A DNA stretch of 64,000 bases. Origin: JBOGOC01 sp050747525 (GTDB taxonomy: Bacteria > Acidobacteriota > Polarisedimenticolia > JACPZX01 > DASXTC01). The position numbers were made by a program, and so were the translations under genes. Within the stretch, counting starts at the first letter, position 1, and the number at the start of each line of letters is the position of its first letter. The notes under the pieces were generated by a model, which worked only from the letters and a program-made list of their open reading frames with translations, did not search any database and was not told the origin of the DNA. The DNA lies in contig JBOGOC010000060.1 in the NCBI GenBank assembly GCA_050747525.1, positions 109,612 to 173,611 of the forward strand, in the 5' to 3' direction. Below are positions 55,814-64,000 of this stretch, piece after piece.

Positions 55814-56503
55814 CTAAGTCGACTTGGCGGCCTTTTCGATGAGTGCTGCCACCGCATTGGGCTGCGATACGTAGATCGCGTGACTGCCCGCGGCCTCGAC
55901 AACGGTCGAACCTGCGCGTTTGGACATGAGACGCTGAGCCGGCGGTGGGATCATCTTGTCATCGCTGGCGACCAGATACCAGCTCGGCTTGGTCTTCCAG
56001 GCCGGCTCATTGATGGTGCCCGTGAGCGCATCCAAGCCCCACGGGACCTGGGCGTCGGCCATGAACGCTGCCTTCTCGGCGTCCACGTCAGCCGCGAACG
56101 AGGCGGGGAATTTCGCCCTGTCGAGGAGCAGGAAGCCATCTTGTGGCGGCAGTATCGGCGGTACGGGGGCGCCAGGCGGGGGATCCTTGATGAGCGTGGA
56201 CACCGACTCGCCCCTGTCCGGTGCAAAGGCGGCGATATAGACAAGCCCCGCAACCTTCGGATCGTTGCCTGCTTCGGTGATCACCACCCCGCCGTAGGAG
56301 TGACCTACGAGAATCACGGGGCCGGACTGTGCAGCAATAATGCGCTTCGTTGCGGCTACATCGTCGGCCAGCGATATCGTCGGGTTCTGAACGACACTGA
56401 CAAGGTAGCCATCCTTCCGCAGGATCCTGTGCACGCCCTCCCAACCAGAGCCGTCAACGAAACCACCGTGAACGAGCACGACGGACATTCCCTTGGCCAT
56501 CAT
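55814..56503 (-). CDS. Alpha/beta hydrolase (EstC-like), coupled to molybdenum enzyme
   Basis: A 229-aa hydrolase: VVLVHGGFVDGSGW, nucleophile elbow GHSYGGVV, acid YLVASDDKMIPP, His in AGSHAIYV. Smaller than most, but all three catalytic residues are there. Its start overlaps the stop of the molybdopterin subunit gene (56503), so it belongs to that operon. It may hydrolyse an ester or lactone that feeds the oxidase. Two Met codons at the start are both possible. Confidence 0.85.
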   Translation of the reverse strand: MMAKGMSVVLVHGGFVDGSGWEGVHRILRKDGYLVSVVQNPTISLADDVAATKRIIAAQSGPVILVGHSYGGVVITEAGNDPKVAGLVYIAAFAPDRGESVSTLIKDPPPGAPVPPILPPQDGFLLLDRAKFPASFAADVDAEKAAFMADAQVPWGLDALTGTINEPAWKTKPSWYLVASDDKMIPPPAQRLMSKRAGSTVVEAAGSHAIYVSQPNAVAALIEKAAKST

Positions 56504-58806
56504 CAGCTCCTCTCATGTTTGTCTTTCAAGGCCGTGCACTCGCGGCCGAGCACCTTCTCGATAGAGATCGGCAACGAGCGGACCCGGGTGCCCGTCGCGT
56601 GGTAGACCGCATTGGCGATCGCGGCTGCCATCCCGGCCATGGCGAGCTCCCCGACACCCTTTATTCCGAGAGGGGTCATCGAATCGGGATGTCCCACGAA
56701 CAGCACGTCCACGTCGCGCACGTCCGCGTTGACCGGGACGACGTACTCGGCCAGCGACGTGGTCACCAGACGGCCGGTACGATCCGACACGGTTTCCTCC
56801 AGCAGCGCCATCCCGATTCCCATCGCGATGCCGCCGATGATCTGACTGCGGGCCGTCTTCGGGTTGAGAATCCTGCCGCCATCGATGGCCGACACGACTC
56901 GAGCGACGCGGATCGTTCCGAGGTCTGGATCGACGTGGACCTCGACGAAGTGCGCGGCATATCCACCAGCATGCGCACGGGTGCCCGTTGACGGCGCGGT
57001 GTATGGGATGAAGCGACCGGACTGAACGATCATGGTGGCCGATGACGTCTCGCCCGGTGGCGCACTCTCGCCCTCAATCGTCAGCTCGTCCAGATCGTGC
57101 CGCGTGAGGATGCCGGCGTACGTTTCGAAGCGCGCCGGATCGTCGGTGATCTGAATGCCTCCGTTGCGAACGGTGATGCCTTCCAAACGACACCCCTTGA
57201 GCGGCGACCTCTCGTCGTCACTGACAAGATTCACGAAGGCGCGGACCAAACTGACGCACGCCGCGTGAACGGCGTTGCCGAGGGCGCCCGTCAACCCAGA
57301 TCCACCTTCATGCGGTGCCCTCGGCATCGCGCTATCACCCAGACCAAACCGCACGCGCTCGATGGGCACGCCAAGGCAATCAGCCGCGAGCATCGTCATC
57401 ACGGTGTAGGGGCCGCACCCGATATCGGTGGCGCCGCTGCGGACGAAGACCGTTTCATCTCGAAGTATCGATGCGATGGCTTTGCACGGGGGCTGATACG
57501 CCCCCAGCGCCCCTCGTGCCATGCCGTATCCGACGAGCTGCCCCTCCTTTCGCATCGACCGAGGCTCTGGATTGCGCGCTGACCATCCGAAGCGCTCGGC
57601 GCCTTGTCGATAGCAGTCGAGCAGCGCGTTGCTCGACCATGGCAGGCCACTGTCCGGATGCACCTGCGCGTGATTCTTTACTCGCAACTCGATGGGATCG
57701 ATGTTCAAGGCGTATGAGAGCTCGTCGATGGCCGACTCCAAGGCGAACGAGCCTTCGGCTTCGCCAGGTGCACGCATCCAGCCCGGTATAGGGATGCTCT
57801 GGCGAATCTGCGTGGCGCGCGTCGACACATGGGGGCACGCGTATGCGGTGGCAGTCCCGTTCGTGACCAGATTGATCAACTCGTCGGCCATGCCGATCGT
57901 CGATCGCGAGACATGCTCAATGGCAGTGAGCTGTCCGTCTCGACTGGCGCCGAGCGATACCTGCTGAATGGTGTTGGGCCGATGGCCGACCGAGGTGAAC
58001 ATCTGGGCGCGCGTCAGCACGAGCTTCACAGGTCGCTTCGTGATCCGGGCGGCAAGAGCCGCGAGTGGCACATGCGGCCAGACGCGTAGCCCTATACCGA
58101 AAGCGCCGCCGACAAACGGCACCAGGACACGCACGCCGGCTGGATCAATGCCGAACGCGGCCGACAGCGAATCGCGCACCGCATGCGGGTATTGCGTTGT
58201 GTCATGGACGGTCAGCGCATCGCCGTCCCACACCGCCACTGTGGCAAACAGACCGATCGGATTGTTCGTGTTCTCGGCAGTCGTGTAAATGGCCTTGACC
58301 TGCACGTCGGCTGCCGCGGAAGCCCGCGGCGCGTCTCCACGATCGTGATCGGGCGTCCATGGATGGAACACGGGGGACGTTCGCGGGTCATCGAAGGAGA
58401 GAACCGGCGTGTCACGCTCATACGTGACGTCGATCAGCGCCGCCGCCGCAGTCGCTTGTTCCCTCGTCTCAGCGACGACCATGGCCACGTGCTGGCCATA
58501 ATGCAGCACGGCGTCGCTTTGAAATGGCGGCAACGGCTGCGGACCGTTCTCCAGGAGTGGCCCACGCGCCACCACCGGCGCGTTGAGGTGCGTGATGACC
58601 GCCAGAACGCCAGGCGCCCGCTCGGCAGCGTCCACCGCGATGTGACGGATTCGCCCGCTCGTCACCGTGCTTTGCACCAGAACAGCGTGCACCAGGCCGG
58701 GAAGGGTCACGTCGATCGGGTAGGTGGCGGCACCCGTCACCTTGAGGCGCCCGTCGACGCGATCTCGCGCAGTGCCGACCACATCAACCGTGGTTGTTGT
58801 GCTCAT
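56503..58806 (-). CDS. Xanthine-dehydrogenase-family molybdopterin-binding subunit (PaoC-like)
   Basis: A 767-aa large subunit of an aldehyde-oxidase-type molybdenum enzyme. Visible: GRLKVTGAATYPIDV near the N-terminus, MoCo contacts (VPFVGGAFGIGLRVWPHVPLAALAAR), SFALESAIDELSYALNIDPIELRVKN, IGCGPYTVMTMLAADCLG, and near the C-terminus LGIKGVGELAMAGMAAAIANAVYHATG with the catalytic Glu. Length fits PaoC. It forms a heterotrimer with the FAD and 2Fe-2S subunits encoded just upstream and linked by ATGA overlaps. Likely oxidises aldehydes, located in the periplasm or cytoplasm (no signal seen). Confidence 0.9.
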   Translation of the reverse strand: MSTTTTVDVVGTARDRVDGRLKVTGAATYPIDVTLPGLVHAVLVQSTVTSGRIRHIAVDAAERAPGVLAVITHLNAPVVARGPLLENGPQPLPPFQSDAVLHYGQHVAMVVAETREQATAAAALIDVTYERDTPVLSFDDPRTSPVFHPWTPDHDRGDAPRASAAADVQVKAIYTTAENTNNPIGLFATVAVWDGDALTVHDTTQYPHAVRDSLSAAFGIDPAGVRVLVPFVGGAFGIGLRVWPHVPLAALAARITKRPVKLVLTRAQMFTSVGHRPNTIQQVSLGASRDGQLTAIEHVSRSTIGMADELINLVTNGTATAYACPHVSTRATQIRQSIPIPGWMRAPGEAEGSFALESAIDELSYALNIDPIELRVKNHAQVHPDSGLPWSSNALLDCYRQGAERFGWSARNPEPRSMRKEGQLVGYGMARGALGAYQPPCKAIASILRDETVFVRSGATDIGCGPYTVMTMLAADCLGVPIERVRFGLGDSAMPRAPHEGGSGLTGALGNAVHAACVSLVRAFVNLVSDDERSPLKGCRLEGITVRNGGIQITDDPARFETYAGILTRHDLDELTIEGESAPPGETSSATMIVQSGRFIPYTAPSTGTRAHAGGYAAHFVEVHVDPDLGTIRVARVVSAIDGGRILNPKTARSQIIGGIAMGIGMALLEETVSDRTGRLVTTSLAEYVVPVNADVRDVDVLFVGHPDSMTPLGIKGVGELAMAGMAAAIANAVYHATGTRVRSLPISIEKVLGRECTALKDKHERS

Positions 58807-59792
58807 ACCTTCGCCTCTCTCGCGGAGGCAAACGCGCGCACAATGGTCCGTTTCGCCAGTTCGAGTTTGAAGTGGTTGTGCTCTCGCGCGACGGCTCCGG
58901 CCAACGCGATCTCGGCTGCGTCGCGGAAGGTGTCGTCACTCGCTCTGCGACCGGTCAGGCTCTGCTCGGCCTCGATCGCCCGCCATGGCTTGGTCGCGAT
59001 GCCGCCTAACCCTAGCCTCGCCGCTCGAATGGTGTCGCCGTCGAGATCGAGGACCACGGCCGCTGATGCCAGCGCGAACTCGTAGCTCGCGCGGTCCCTG
59101 ACCTTGAGGTAGTGTGAGCGCCGGGACGCCGGCAGGTGTGGAATGACGATGTGGGTGATCAGCTCCCCGTGCTCCAGCGCGAACTCGACGTGCGGAGTGT
59201 CGGCAGGGGCAAGGTGGAGCTCGCCAAACGGTATCGAACGCGTGGTGCCATCGGCCCGCACCGTGTGAACGTCGGCATCGAGTACGACCATCGCCACGCA
59301 CATGTCGGATGGATGCGTGGCCATGCAGTGTTCACTGACGCCCAGCACCGCGTGTCCGCGGTTGAAGCCCTCCAGCGCATCACAGCCGGATCCGGGCTGT
59401 CTGCGGTTGCACGACGCGTGAACATCTCTGAAATAAGGGCAGCGGGTCCGCTGCAGGATGTTGCCGGCAACGGTCGCCATGTTGCGCAGCTGTGTGCTGG
59501 CGCCCGAGAGGATCGCTTCCGACAGCACCGGGTAGCGGTCACGCACGGCCGGGTGCCACGCCAGCTGACTGTTGGTGACGGCCGCGCCCACGGTGATCGC
59601 GTCATCCGAGATGTCGATGCTCGACAGGCCGAGATGCCGGACATCCACAACGGTGTCTGGTGTCAGCACGTCGACCTTCATCAGATCGACAAGCGTCGTC
59701 CCACCAGCCAGAAACATCGCGCCAGGGCGAGCGGCCACAGCCCTCGCAGCATCCGCCGCGGCAGCCACCCGCTGAAAGGTGAAGGCCCTCAT
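58803..59792 (-). CDS. FAD-binding subunit of molybdenum hydroxylase (PaoB-like)
   Basis: A 329-aa FAD_binding_5/CO_deh_flav_C protein: RPGAMFLAGGTTLVDLMKVDV (FAD pyrophosphate), QLRNMATVAGNILQRTRCPYFRDVHASCN, GSGCDAL, and C-terminal GGIATKPWRAIEAE. The extra Cys cluster (C at 'RCPYF', 'ASCN', 'SGC') is the [4Fe-4S] site of PaoB-type subunits. Start 59792 overlaps the small subunit's stop as ATGA. It shuttles electrons from the 2Fe-2S to FAD. Confidence 0.9.
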   Translation of the reverse strand: MRAFTFQRVAAAADAARAVAARPGAMFLAGGTTLVDLMKVDVLTPDTVVDVRHLGLSSIDISDDAITVGAAVTNSQLAWHPAVRDRYPVLSEAILSGASTQLRNMATVAGNILQRTRCPYFRDVHASCNRRQPGSGCDALEGFNRGHAVLGVSEHCMATHPSDMCVAMVVLDADVHTVRADGTTRSIPFGELHLAPADTPHVEFALEHGELITHIVIPHLPASRRSHYLKVRDRASYEFALASAAVVLDLDGDTIRAARLGLGGIATKPWRAIEAEQSLTGRRASDDTFRDAAEIALAGAVAREHNHFKLELAKRTIVRAFASAREAKV

Positions 59793-60310
59793 GACCGCAC
59801 CTCGTTCGCGAGCACCTGTCTCACGGCGGCAACGATGTTCGGGTAGGCGGCACAGCGGCACAAATTGCCGCTCATCCGCTCGCGGATCTCCTCGTCGGTC
59901 AGCGTCGCCCCGTTGACCGTTTCTCGAACGTCCCGCGTGACGTGACTTGGCACGCCCGCGTGCACCTCCTGAACGGCGCAGACGGCCGAGAGGATCTGCC
60001 CAGGCGTGCAGTAGCCGCACTGAAAACCATCGCAGTGCAGGAAGGCGGTTTGCATCGGGTGAAGCTCGTCGCCTTTGGCGAGGCCTTCAATGGTGACGAC
60101 GTGCTGGCCCTCGCACGCCGCCGCAAGGGTCAGACAGGACAAGACACGCTGGCCTTCGATGATGACCGTGCACGCGCCGCACGCGCCCTGATCGCACCCC
60201 TTCTTCGTGCCCGTCAGACCGAGCACGTCGCGGAGAGCGTCCAGCAGCGTCAGGCGCGGGTCCACCGAGAGCTCGTGGGTCGTGTTGTTGACGCGGAGTG
60301 TTGTTCTCAC
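59789..60310 (-). CDS. 2Fe-2S subunit of molybdenum hydroxylase (PaoA-like)
   Basis: A 173-aa protein with two [2Fe-2S] sites: plant-type GCDQGACGACTVIIEGQRVLSC and FQCGYCTPGQILSA plus GNLCRCAAYPNI. The start is GTG 60310 because AGGAGG lies 8 bases before; longer frames have no family features. No Tat signal, unlike E. coli PaoA, so this enzyme is probably cytoplasmic. First gene of a four-gene operon with PaoB, PaoC and an alpha/beta hydrolase. Confidence 0.9.
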   Translation of the reverse strand: MRTTLRVNNTTHELSVDPRLTLLDALRDVLGLTGTKKGCDQGACGACTVIIEGQRVLSCLTLAAACEGQHVVTIEGLAKGDELHPMQTAFLHCDGFQCGYCTPGQILSAVCAVQEVHAGVPSHVTRDVRETVNGATLTDEEIRERMSGNLCRCAAYPNIVAAVRQVLANEVRS

Positions 60311-60379
60311 GACTATCACCTCCTGCTTCCGCATTCGAATTCCGCGGGTGGTCGACAAAACGGCCAGCGGCAACTCCTC

Positions 60380-60765
60380 CTAGCGTAGTGACTTGAAGCT
60401 CTCGCGGACTTCTGTGACGAAGAGCCCGGGTAGCTCCCAAAGCCGCGAAGTGGCCGCCCTTGTTTGGGATACGCTCTCGCGTGAACTGCTCGACCCACCG
60501 TCTCGAGACCAACCTCCATCCGTGCTCGGTGGGGGCAAGGAGACTTTCCCCTCCCTCAGCACGATGACGTCGGCCGCAAGCGCGGACGGCTGGCTGTTCC
60601 GGAACGTCTCATCGGAGAGGGAGCGGGTCGTTCCGTAGCCGCGGAGATGCGGGACGATCACGCGATGGCCCGCCGACGCCAGCAGCGTGACGACCCGCGT
60701 ACCGACGGCGGTGCTCATGCTGGCCAGGAAGCGATCGAGAGAGATCCCGTCGTTCACGGACGCCT
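60380..60765 (-). pseudogene. Epoxide-hydrolase-type alpha/beta hydrolase remnant
   Basis: Two pieces of one family remain. Upstream (60599-60765) in one phase: TLLASAGHRVIVPHLRGYGTTRSLS and ETFRNSQPSALAADVI. Downstream, WVEQFTRERIPNKGGHFAAL in a second phase and WELPGLFVTEVRESFKSLR in a third; an extra G around GGCTTTGGGAGC explains the last shift. The nucleophile elbow and middle part are missing. A decayed gene next to the molybdenum-enzyme operon. Confidence 0.65.
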
Positions 60766-60931
60766 CTCCACGTGCTTGTCCGTTCAGCCGAACCGAACGG
60801 GGATGGCTGACCGATGAACTGAAATTCGCCAGTGCTCGGCAGTCTACGACGATCGAGCCTGGGCGCGCAACAGCACCGGGCCGCGCGCTTTGTCTCGACA
60901 CCCGTGCTATCGTTTCAGAAAGGAACATCCC

Positions 60932-61071
60932 ATGCCGAGCACATGCGCTCACGTCGACGAAGTGCGCGAGGTGACGCGCCGAAGACGCCGGCCGGCTCCG
61001 ACTGGGGATGGTGCTATGTCGACGAGCTGGTGATGGAGCCGGCGCCGCGCGCGCCTTCGCGGGCGCGGTAG
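60932..61071 (+). pseudogene. UBP-type zinc-finger gene, gutted by deletion and frameshift
   Basis: ATG 60932 after AGGAAC starts MPSTCAHVDEVREVT, then in another phase the sequence KTPAG, and immediately DWGWCYVDELVMEPAPRAP ending at TAG 61069-61071. Family members continue after PAG with the Cys/His zinc finger (CEECL...) before DWGWCYVDE. The finger itself is missing. In intact genomes this gene commonly neighbours a cNMP-domain thioredoxin-reductase-like gene, as here. Confidence 0.65.
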
Positions 61072-61106
61072 GCGGCGGCGGACGCACCACTCTGCCGGAG
61101 GATCCG

Positions 61107-62069
61107 ATGTCCGCCGAGACGACGCGCACGACGCACGACCCCAAGGCGTGGCCTCCCCTGGCGCTCGAAGCGTGGGAGCCCACCTGCGACACGCTTCATC
61201 TCTGGTCCCAGATCGTCGGCAAGACGCGCCTGGCTCTGGCGCCGATGCAGAACCACTGGTGGCAGGCGACGCTGTATGTGACGGCGCGCGGCCTGTCCAC
61301 CTCACCAGTGCCGTACGACGAGCGGACGTTCGAGACCGAGTTCGACTTCGTCGACCACCGGCTCGCCGTGCGGACCAGCGACGGCCGTCAGGAGTTCCTG
61401 CCGCTCGAGCCGCAGACGGTGGCGCAGTTCTACTGCCGCTACCTCGATACGCTGCGCTCGCTCGGCGTCCCGGCGCGGATACGCTACCCGAAGCCCAACG
61501 AGGTCCGGAATCCTGTGCGGTTCGACGCCGACACGATGCACGCCTCGTACGACGCCGGGGCGACGCAGCGCTTCTGGGGGGCGCTCGTCCAGGCCGACCG
61601 GCTTCTCAAGGAGTTCCGCGGCCGCTTCATCGGCAAGTGCAGCCCGGTCCACTTTTTCTGGGGTTCGTTCGACATGGCGTGCACGCGCTTCAACGGCCGG
61701 CCGGCGCCGCCCCACCCGGGCGGCATCCCGAACCTGCCCGACTGGGCGACGCGCGAGGCGTATTCGCACGAGTGCATCAGCGCCGGCTGGTGGCCCGGGA
61801 ACGGCGGCGGTCCGGTGCGCGAACCGGCGTTCTACGCCTACGCCTATCCCGAGCCCGCCGGGTGCCCGCAGGCGGAGATCCGTCCGGTCGAGGCGTCGTA
61901 CCACTCGGTCCTGCGCGAGTGGATCCTGCCGTACGAGGCGGTGCGGCGCTCGTCTTCTCCGGACGCGCTGGTGCTCGACTTCCTGGAGAGCACCTACGAG
62001 ACGGCGGCCAGGCTCGGCGGCTGGGACCGCGCCGCGCTGGAGAGGAAGGCGCCCGCCCGGCTGCCTTGA
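61107..62069 (+). CDS. DUF5996 family protein
   Basis: A 320-aa protein: WPPLALEAWEPTCDTLHLWSQIVGKTRLALAP, NHWWQATLYVTARGLSTSPVPY, then the core VHFFWGSFDMACTRFNGRPAPPHPGG, AYSHECISAGWWPGNG and PAFYAYAYPEPAG. This is the DUF5996 pattern; the role is unknown, though the many conserved Trp, His and Asp suggest a binding or enzymatic function. Intact; GGAGGATCC precedes ATG 61107. 31 bases before the next gene. Confidence 0.85.
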   Translation: MSAETTRTTHDPKAWPPLALEAWEPTCDTLHLWSQIVGKTRLALAPMQNHWWQATLYVTARGLSTSPVPYDERTFETEFDFVDHRLAVRTSDGRQEFLPLEPQTVAQFYCRYLDTLRSLGVPARIRYPKPNEVRNPVRFDADTMHASYDAGATQRFWGALVQADRLLKEFRGRFIGKCSPVHFFWGSFDMACTRFNGRPAPPHPGGIPNLPDWATREAYSHECISAGWWPGNGGGPVREPAFYAYAYPEPAGCPQAEIRPVEASYHSVLREWILPYEAVRRSSSPDALVLDFLESTYETAARLGGWDRAALERKAPARLP

Positions 62070-62100
62070 AGCTACCGGGCACGCGCCGAGGACGAGGAAC

Positions 62101-63339
62101 GTGGCCGATCCGCTGACCCCTGCCGAAGACGAAGCGTTTCCCGCGCTGACCGCGCGCCAGATCGCGCGCATCGCGCCGCTGGCGCGCGAGCGCGACCTCG
62201 CCGACGGCGAGAGCCTGTGGCAGGCGGGGGACCGCGATCGGCCGCTGTTCGTGATCCTGCGCGGCGCGGTCGAGATCCTGCTGGGCGCGGACCACGTCGT
62301 GACCGTGGGCAAGGAGGGCGCCTTCACGGGTGACGTCGACCTCCTGTCGGGTCGGCCGGCGGTGGCGTACGGGCGCGCCCGGGGGCCGACGCGCGTCCTC
62401 GAGCTTCAGGCGGCCCGACTGCGGTCGCTCGTCCAGACCGACCCCGAGCTGAGCGAGATCTTCCTGCGGGCGTTCATGCTGCGGCGGGCCGCGCTCGTCG
62501 CGCAGGGAGGCCGGAACATCGTCCTGATCGGCTCGGCGTTCTCGAGCGGCACGCTGGTGCTCCAGGAGTTCCTCACCCGCAATAGCCAGCCGTTCGCGTA
62601 CCTCGACGTCGAGCGCGACGCCGCCGTGCAGGAGACGCTCGATCGGCTGCGGTTCCGGGTCGAGGACGTCCCCATCGTCATCTGCCGCGAGACCCAGATC
62701 CTGCGCCAGCCCACGATCGAGGAGCTGGCAGGCTGCCTCGGCCTGAACGACCTTCGGGACACGGTCGTGCGCGACCTGGTGGTGATCGGCGCCGGGCCGG
62801 CCGGGTTGTCCGCCGCCGTGTACGCGGCGTCCGAGGGACTCGACGTCGTGGTGCTCGAAGGGAATGCACCCGGCGGACAGGCCGGATCGAGCTCGCAGAT
62901 CGAGAACTACCTCGGGTTCCCGACGGGGGTCTCCGGGCACGATCTGGCCCGCCTCGCCCTGGTCCAGGCGGAGAAGTTCGGGGCGGAGCTGGCGGTGGCG
63001 CGGACCGTCTCGGCGCTGGACTGCGATCGGCCGTACCGCGTGCGGGTCGGCGCCGACGCCGGCCTCCGGGCCCGCGCCGTCGTCATCGCGACAGGCATCA
63101 GGTACCGCAAGCCGGACCTGCCCGGCCTGTCACGTTTCGAAGGGCTCGGCGTGTACTATGCCGCCACGCCCGTCGAGGCGCGGCTCTGCCGCGAAGACGA
63201 GGTCATCGTCGTCGGCGGCGGCAACTCGGCCGGCCAGGCGGCGGTGTTCCTGTCCGGCGTCGCCCGGACCGTGACCATGATGGTGCGCCGGTCCGGGGCA
63301 TCTATTAGCGATAAACCATCGACGCTGGCATCTAAATAA
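62101..63339 (+). pseudogene. cNMP-domain thioredoxin-reductase-like flavoprotein, 3' truncated
   Basis: Start GTG 62101. Residues 1-140 form a cyclic-nucleotide-binding domain (LPARQIARIAPLARERDLADGESLWQAGD, then ...VGKEGAFTGDVDLLSG); residues 215 on are a TrxB-type FAD/NAD protein (DLVVIGAGPAGLSAAVYAASEGLDVVVLEGNAPGGQAG, SQIENYLGFPTGVSG, VVIATGIRYR, VIVVGGGNSAGQAAVFLS). It breaks off after MMVRRSG (about 63297); the last 13 residues (ASISDKPSTLASK) are foreign. Normal length is about 550 aa, so the second half of the NAD domain and the C-terminus are gone. Confidence 0.8.
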
Positions 63340-63785
63340 GACCCCTGGACTTCAAGAACATCAATGGGGCCGGCAATCAACTCGACTGGATGCCTTACAA
63401 GTGTCCCTGTTGTATCAGGATATTCCAGAAACACACGTGGTGCTGCACCCATCATCCACTGTTCGTACTCGTGGTGAGGAATGCTGATGCTGTGGGAGTA
63501 GATAACGCTGCGTCGACTGGGGATGGCTAGAGTGCCGAATCGTGCGTGCTCCACATGGCGGTACACGGAATCAGAGAGAATGATATGAGCAGCGAAGATA
63601 TCCTGACGACTAGTATTAAAGAGTTGAAGTGAAATCGTAAGGTCGACATTAGAGCCGCCATCTTCGATTCCGCCAAGCTCGTAATAACCTGCAAAGCGCC
63701 TCCCATCGGAGGCTGTTGCAAGAGATGCTCCTAGGAGTGCAACACAAACAAGCACACACGCGCGGGCTATCGAGTGGTGAATCAA
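63300..63785 (-). pseudogene. Secreted protein gene, 3' end cut at the 63.3-kb junction
   Basis: A frame starting MIHHSIARACVLVCVALLGASLATAS (signal peptide) with a beta-rich body: YELGGIEDGGSNVDLTISLQLFNTSRQDIFAAHIILSDSVYRH, RFGTLAIPSRRSVIYSHSI, GTLVRHPVELIAGPIDVLEV. It reads on past 63300 into the antisense of the reductase gene, so its natural end is lost. The stretch is AT-richer than the rest of the window. No family recognised; possibly a foreign gene. Confidence 0.5.
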
Positions 63786-63949
63786 CGATTCCTCCCGAAG
63801 TATCGGCAGATTTGCAGCGAGAATATACCGCCAAAGCTCATCTGCGCTTAGTGCTCCTCCTGCGTCTTTTGGTCCAAAGATGGGATGAGAAGTGCGCCTC
63901 TCTCACCTGGTAGCCTTCCGGGGCGGGCCAGGTGCCCAGTGGAGGCGGT
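63786..63949. other. IS110 left-end region, possible bridge RNA
   Basis: 164 bp between the cut-off gene and an IS110-family transposase start. In IS110/IS621 elements the non-coding left end upstream of the transposase encodes a structured bridge RNA. A perfect 7-bp stem CACCTGG (63904-63910) / CCAGGTG (63928-63934) with a 17-base loop is present. Element boundary not identified; RNA identity is inference. Confidence 0.3.
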
Positions 63950-64000
63950 ATGCTCACCATCGGTATCGACTTGGGCGATAAGTGGTCTCATGTCTGTGTG
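63950..64000 (+). CDS. IS110-family transposase, first 17 codons (runs off right edge)
   Basis: ATG 63950 after GGAGG begins MLTIGIDLGDKWSHVCV, matching the conserved N-terminus of IS110-family DEDD transposases (xxVGIDLGDxxSHxCV), whose first catalytic Asp is the D of GIDLG. Only the first 17 codons lie in the window. It marks a mobile element at the right edge, and the degraded genes to its left may reflect its activity or earlier insertions. Confidence 0.75.
   Translation, partial: MLTIGIDLGDKWSHVCV

Noticed and set aside
1..64000. CRISPR arrays, rRNA or tRNA genes, phage structural genes
   Set aside because: No regularly spaced repeats, rRNA signatures, cloverleaf tRNAs or capsid/terminase-like frames were seen by eye; a covariance search for tRNA would settle it.

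Overview
The window is high-GC bacterial DNA with many 4-bp ATGA/GTGA gene overlaps, two membrane-anchored Ser/Thr kinases (one with a WD40/TolB-like propeller), a DUF6335 protein, SYLF and DUF5996 proteins and an in-frame UGA (selenocysteine) gene. This mix is typical of Acidobacteriota or a related lineage; that is an inference, since there is no rRNA or other marker gene. No tRNA, rRNA or CRISPR array was seen.

Layout, left half (1-37.3 kb, mostly intact genes). 1-6.5 kb (minus): a minor-pseudopilin cluster (GspH/FimT, PilV, PilW-like and PilX-like) followed by an FAD enzyme, a GT-C glycosyltransferase and a cut-off gene. 6.6-10.9 kb: a 32-aa membrane peptide, an NTF2-like protein, and a lipoprotein/coiled-coil/GGDEF-EAL operon. 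11.0-11.8 kb: a membrane-anchored peroxiredoxin-like selenoprotein with UGA at 11458 and a good SECIS-like hairpin. 11.9-16.7 kb: a large MurQ/GCKR-like SIS protein, DUF6335 and a kinase-propeller. 16.7-17.9 kb: a Cys-rich 42-aa peptide, an ECF sigma factor and a membrane protein in one operon. 18.8-26.5 kb: aroF-trpE-G-D-CF-B-A preceded by an apparently leaderless trpL peptide with three Trp codons and a terminator/antiterminator pair. 27.4-29.3 kb: kinase plus FHA protein. 31.9-37.3 kb: a tightly coupled operon of a Spy-like protein, HtrA-type protease, malic enzyme, Ca2+/H+ exchanger, VIT1-like transporter and a secreted protein.

Right half (37.3-64 kb) is different: intact accessory genes alternate with gene wrecks. 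Remnants include a truncated duplicate of the 29-30 kb propeller gene, a cydA'-'cydB fusion, a GMC-oxidoreductase/NDH-2 fusion, two copies of the 3' end of an outer-membrane protein gene bracketing merR-acetolactate decarboxylase, a frameshifted YCII/DGPF gene, an internally deleted DHFR-like gene, an epoxide-hydrolase remnant, a gutted UBP zinc-finger gene, and a thioredoxin-reductase-like gene cut at 63.3 kb where base composition drops. Intact cargo includes a SYLF lipid-binding protein, an HAD hydrolase, a pair of convergent paralogous trypsin-fold proteins that have lost catalytic residues, a CBS-domain protein, a ZnuD-like TonB receptor, an aquaporin-ArsC pair, an SDR, a PaoABC-type molybdenum hydroxylase with two alpha/beta hydrolases, and DUF5996. 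The window ends in the first 17 codons of an IS110-family transposase.

Most notable: the selenoprotein with its SECIS, the trp attenuator, the Cys-rich-peptide/ECF operon with an ECF-like promoter, the catalytically dead protease pair, the recurrent fragment-bracketed or internally deleted genes, and the IS110 left end with a possible bridge-RNA region. Functions are assigned from motifs read by eye; no database search was possible.
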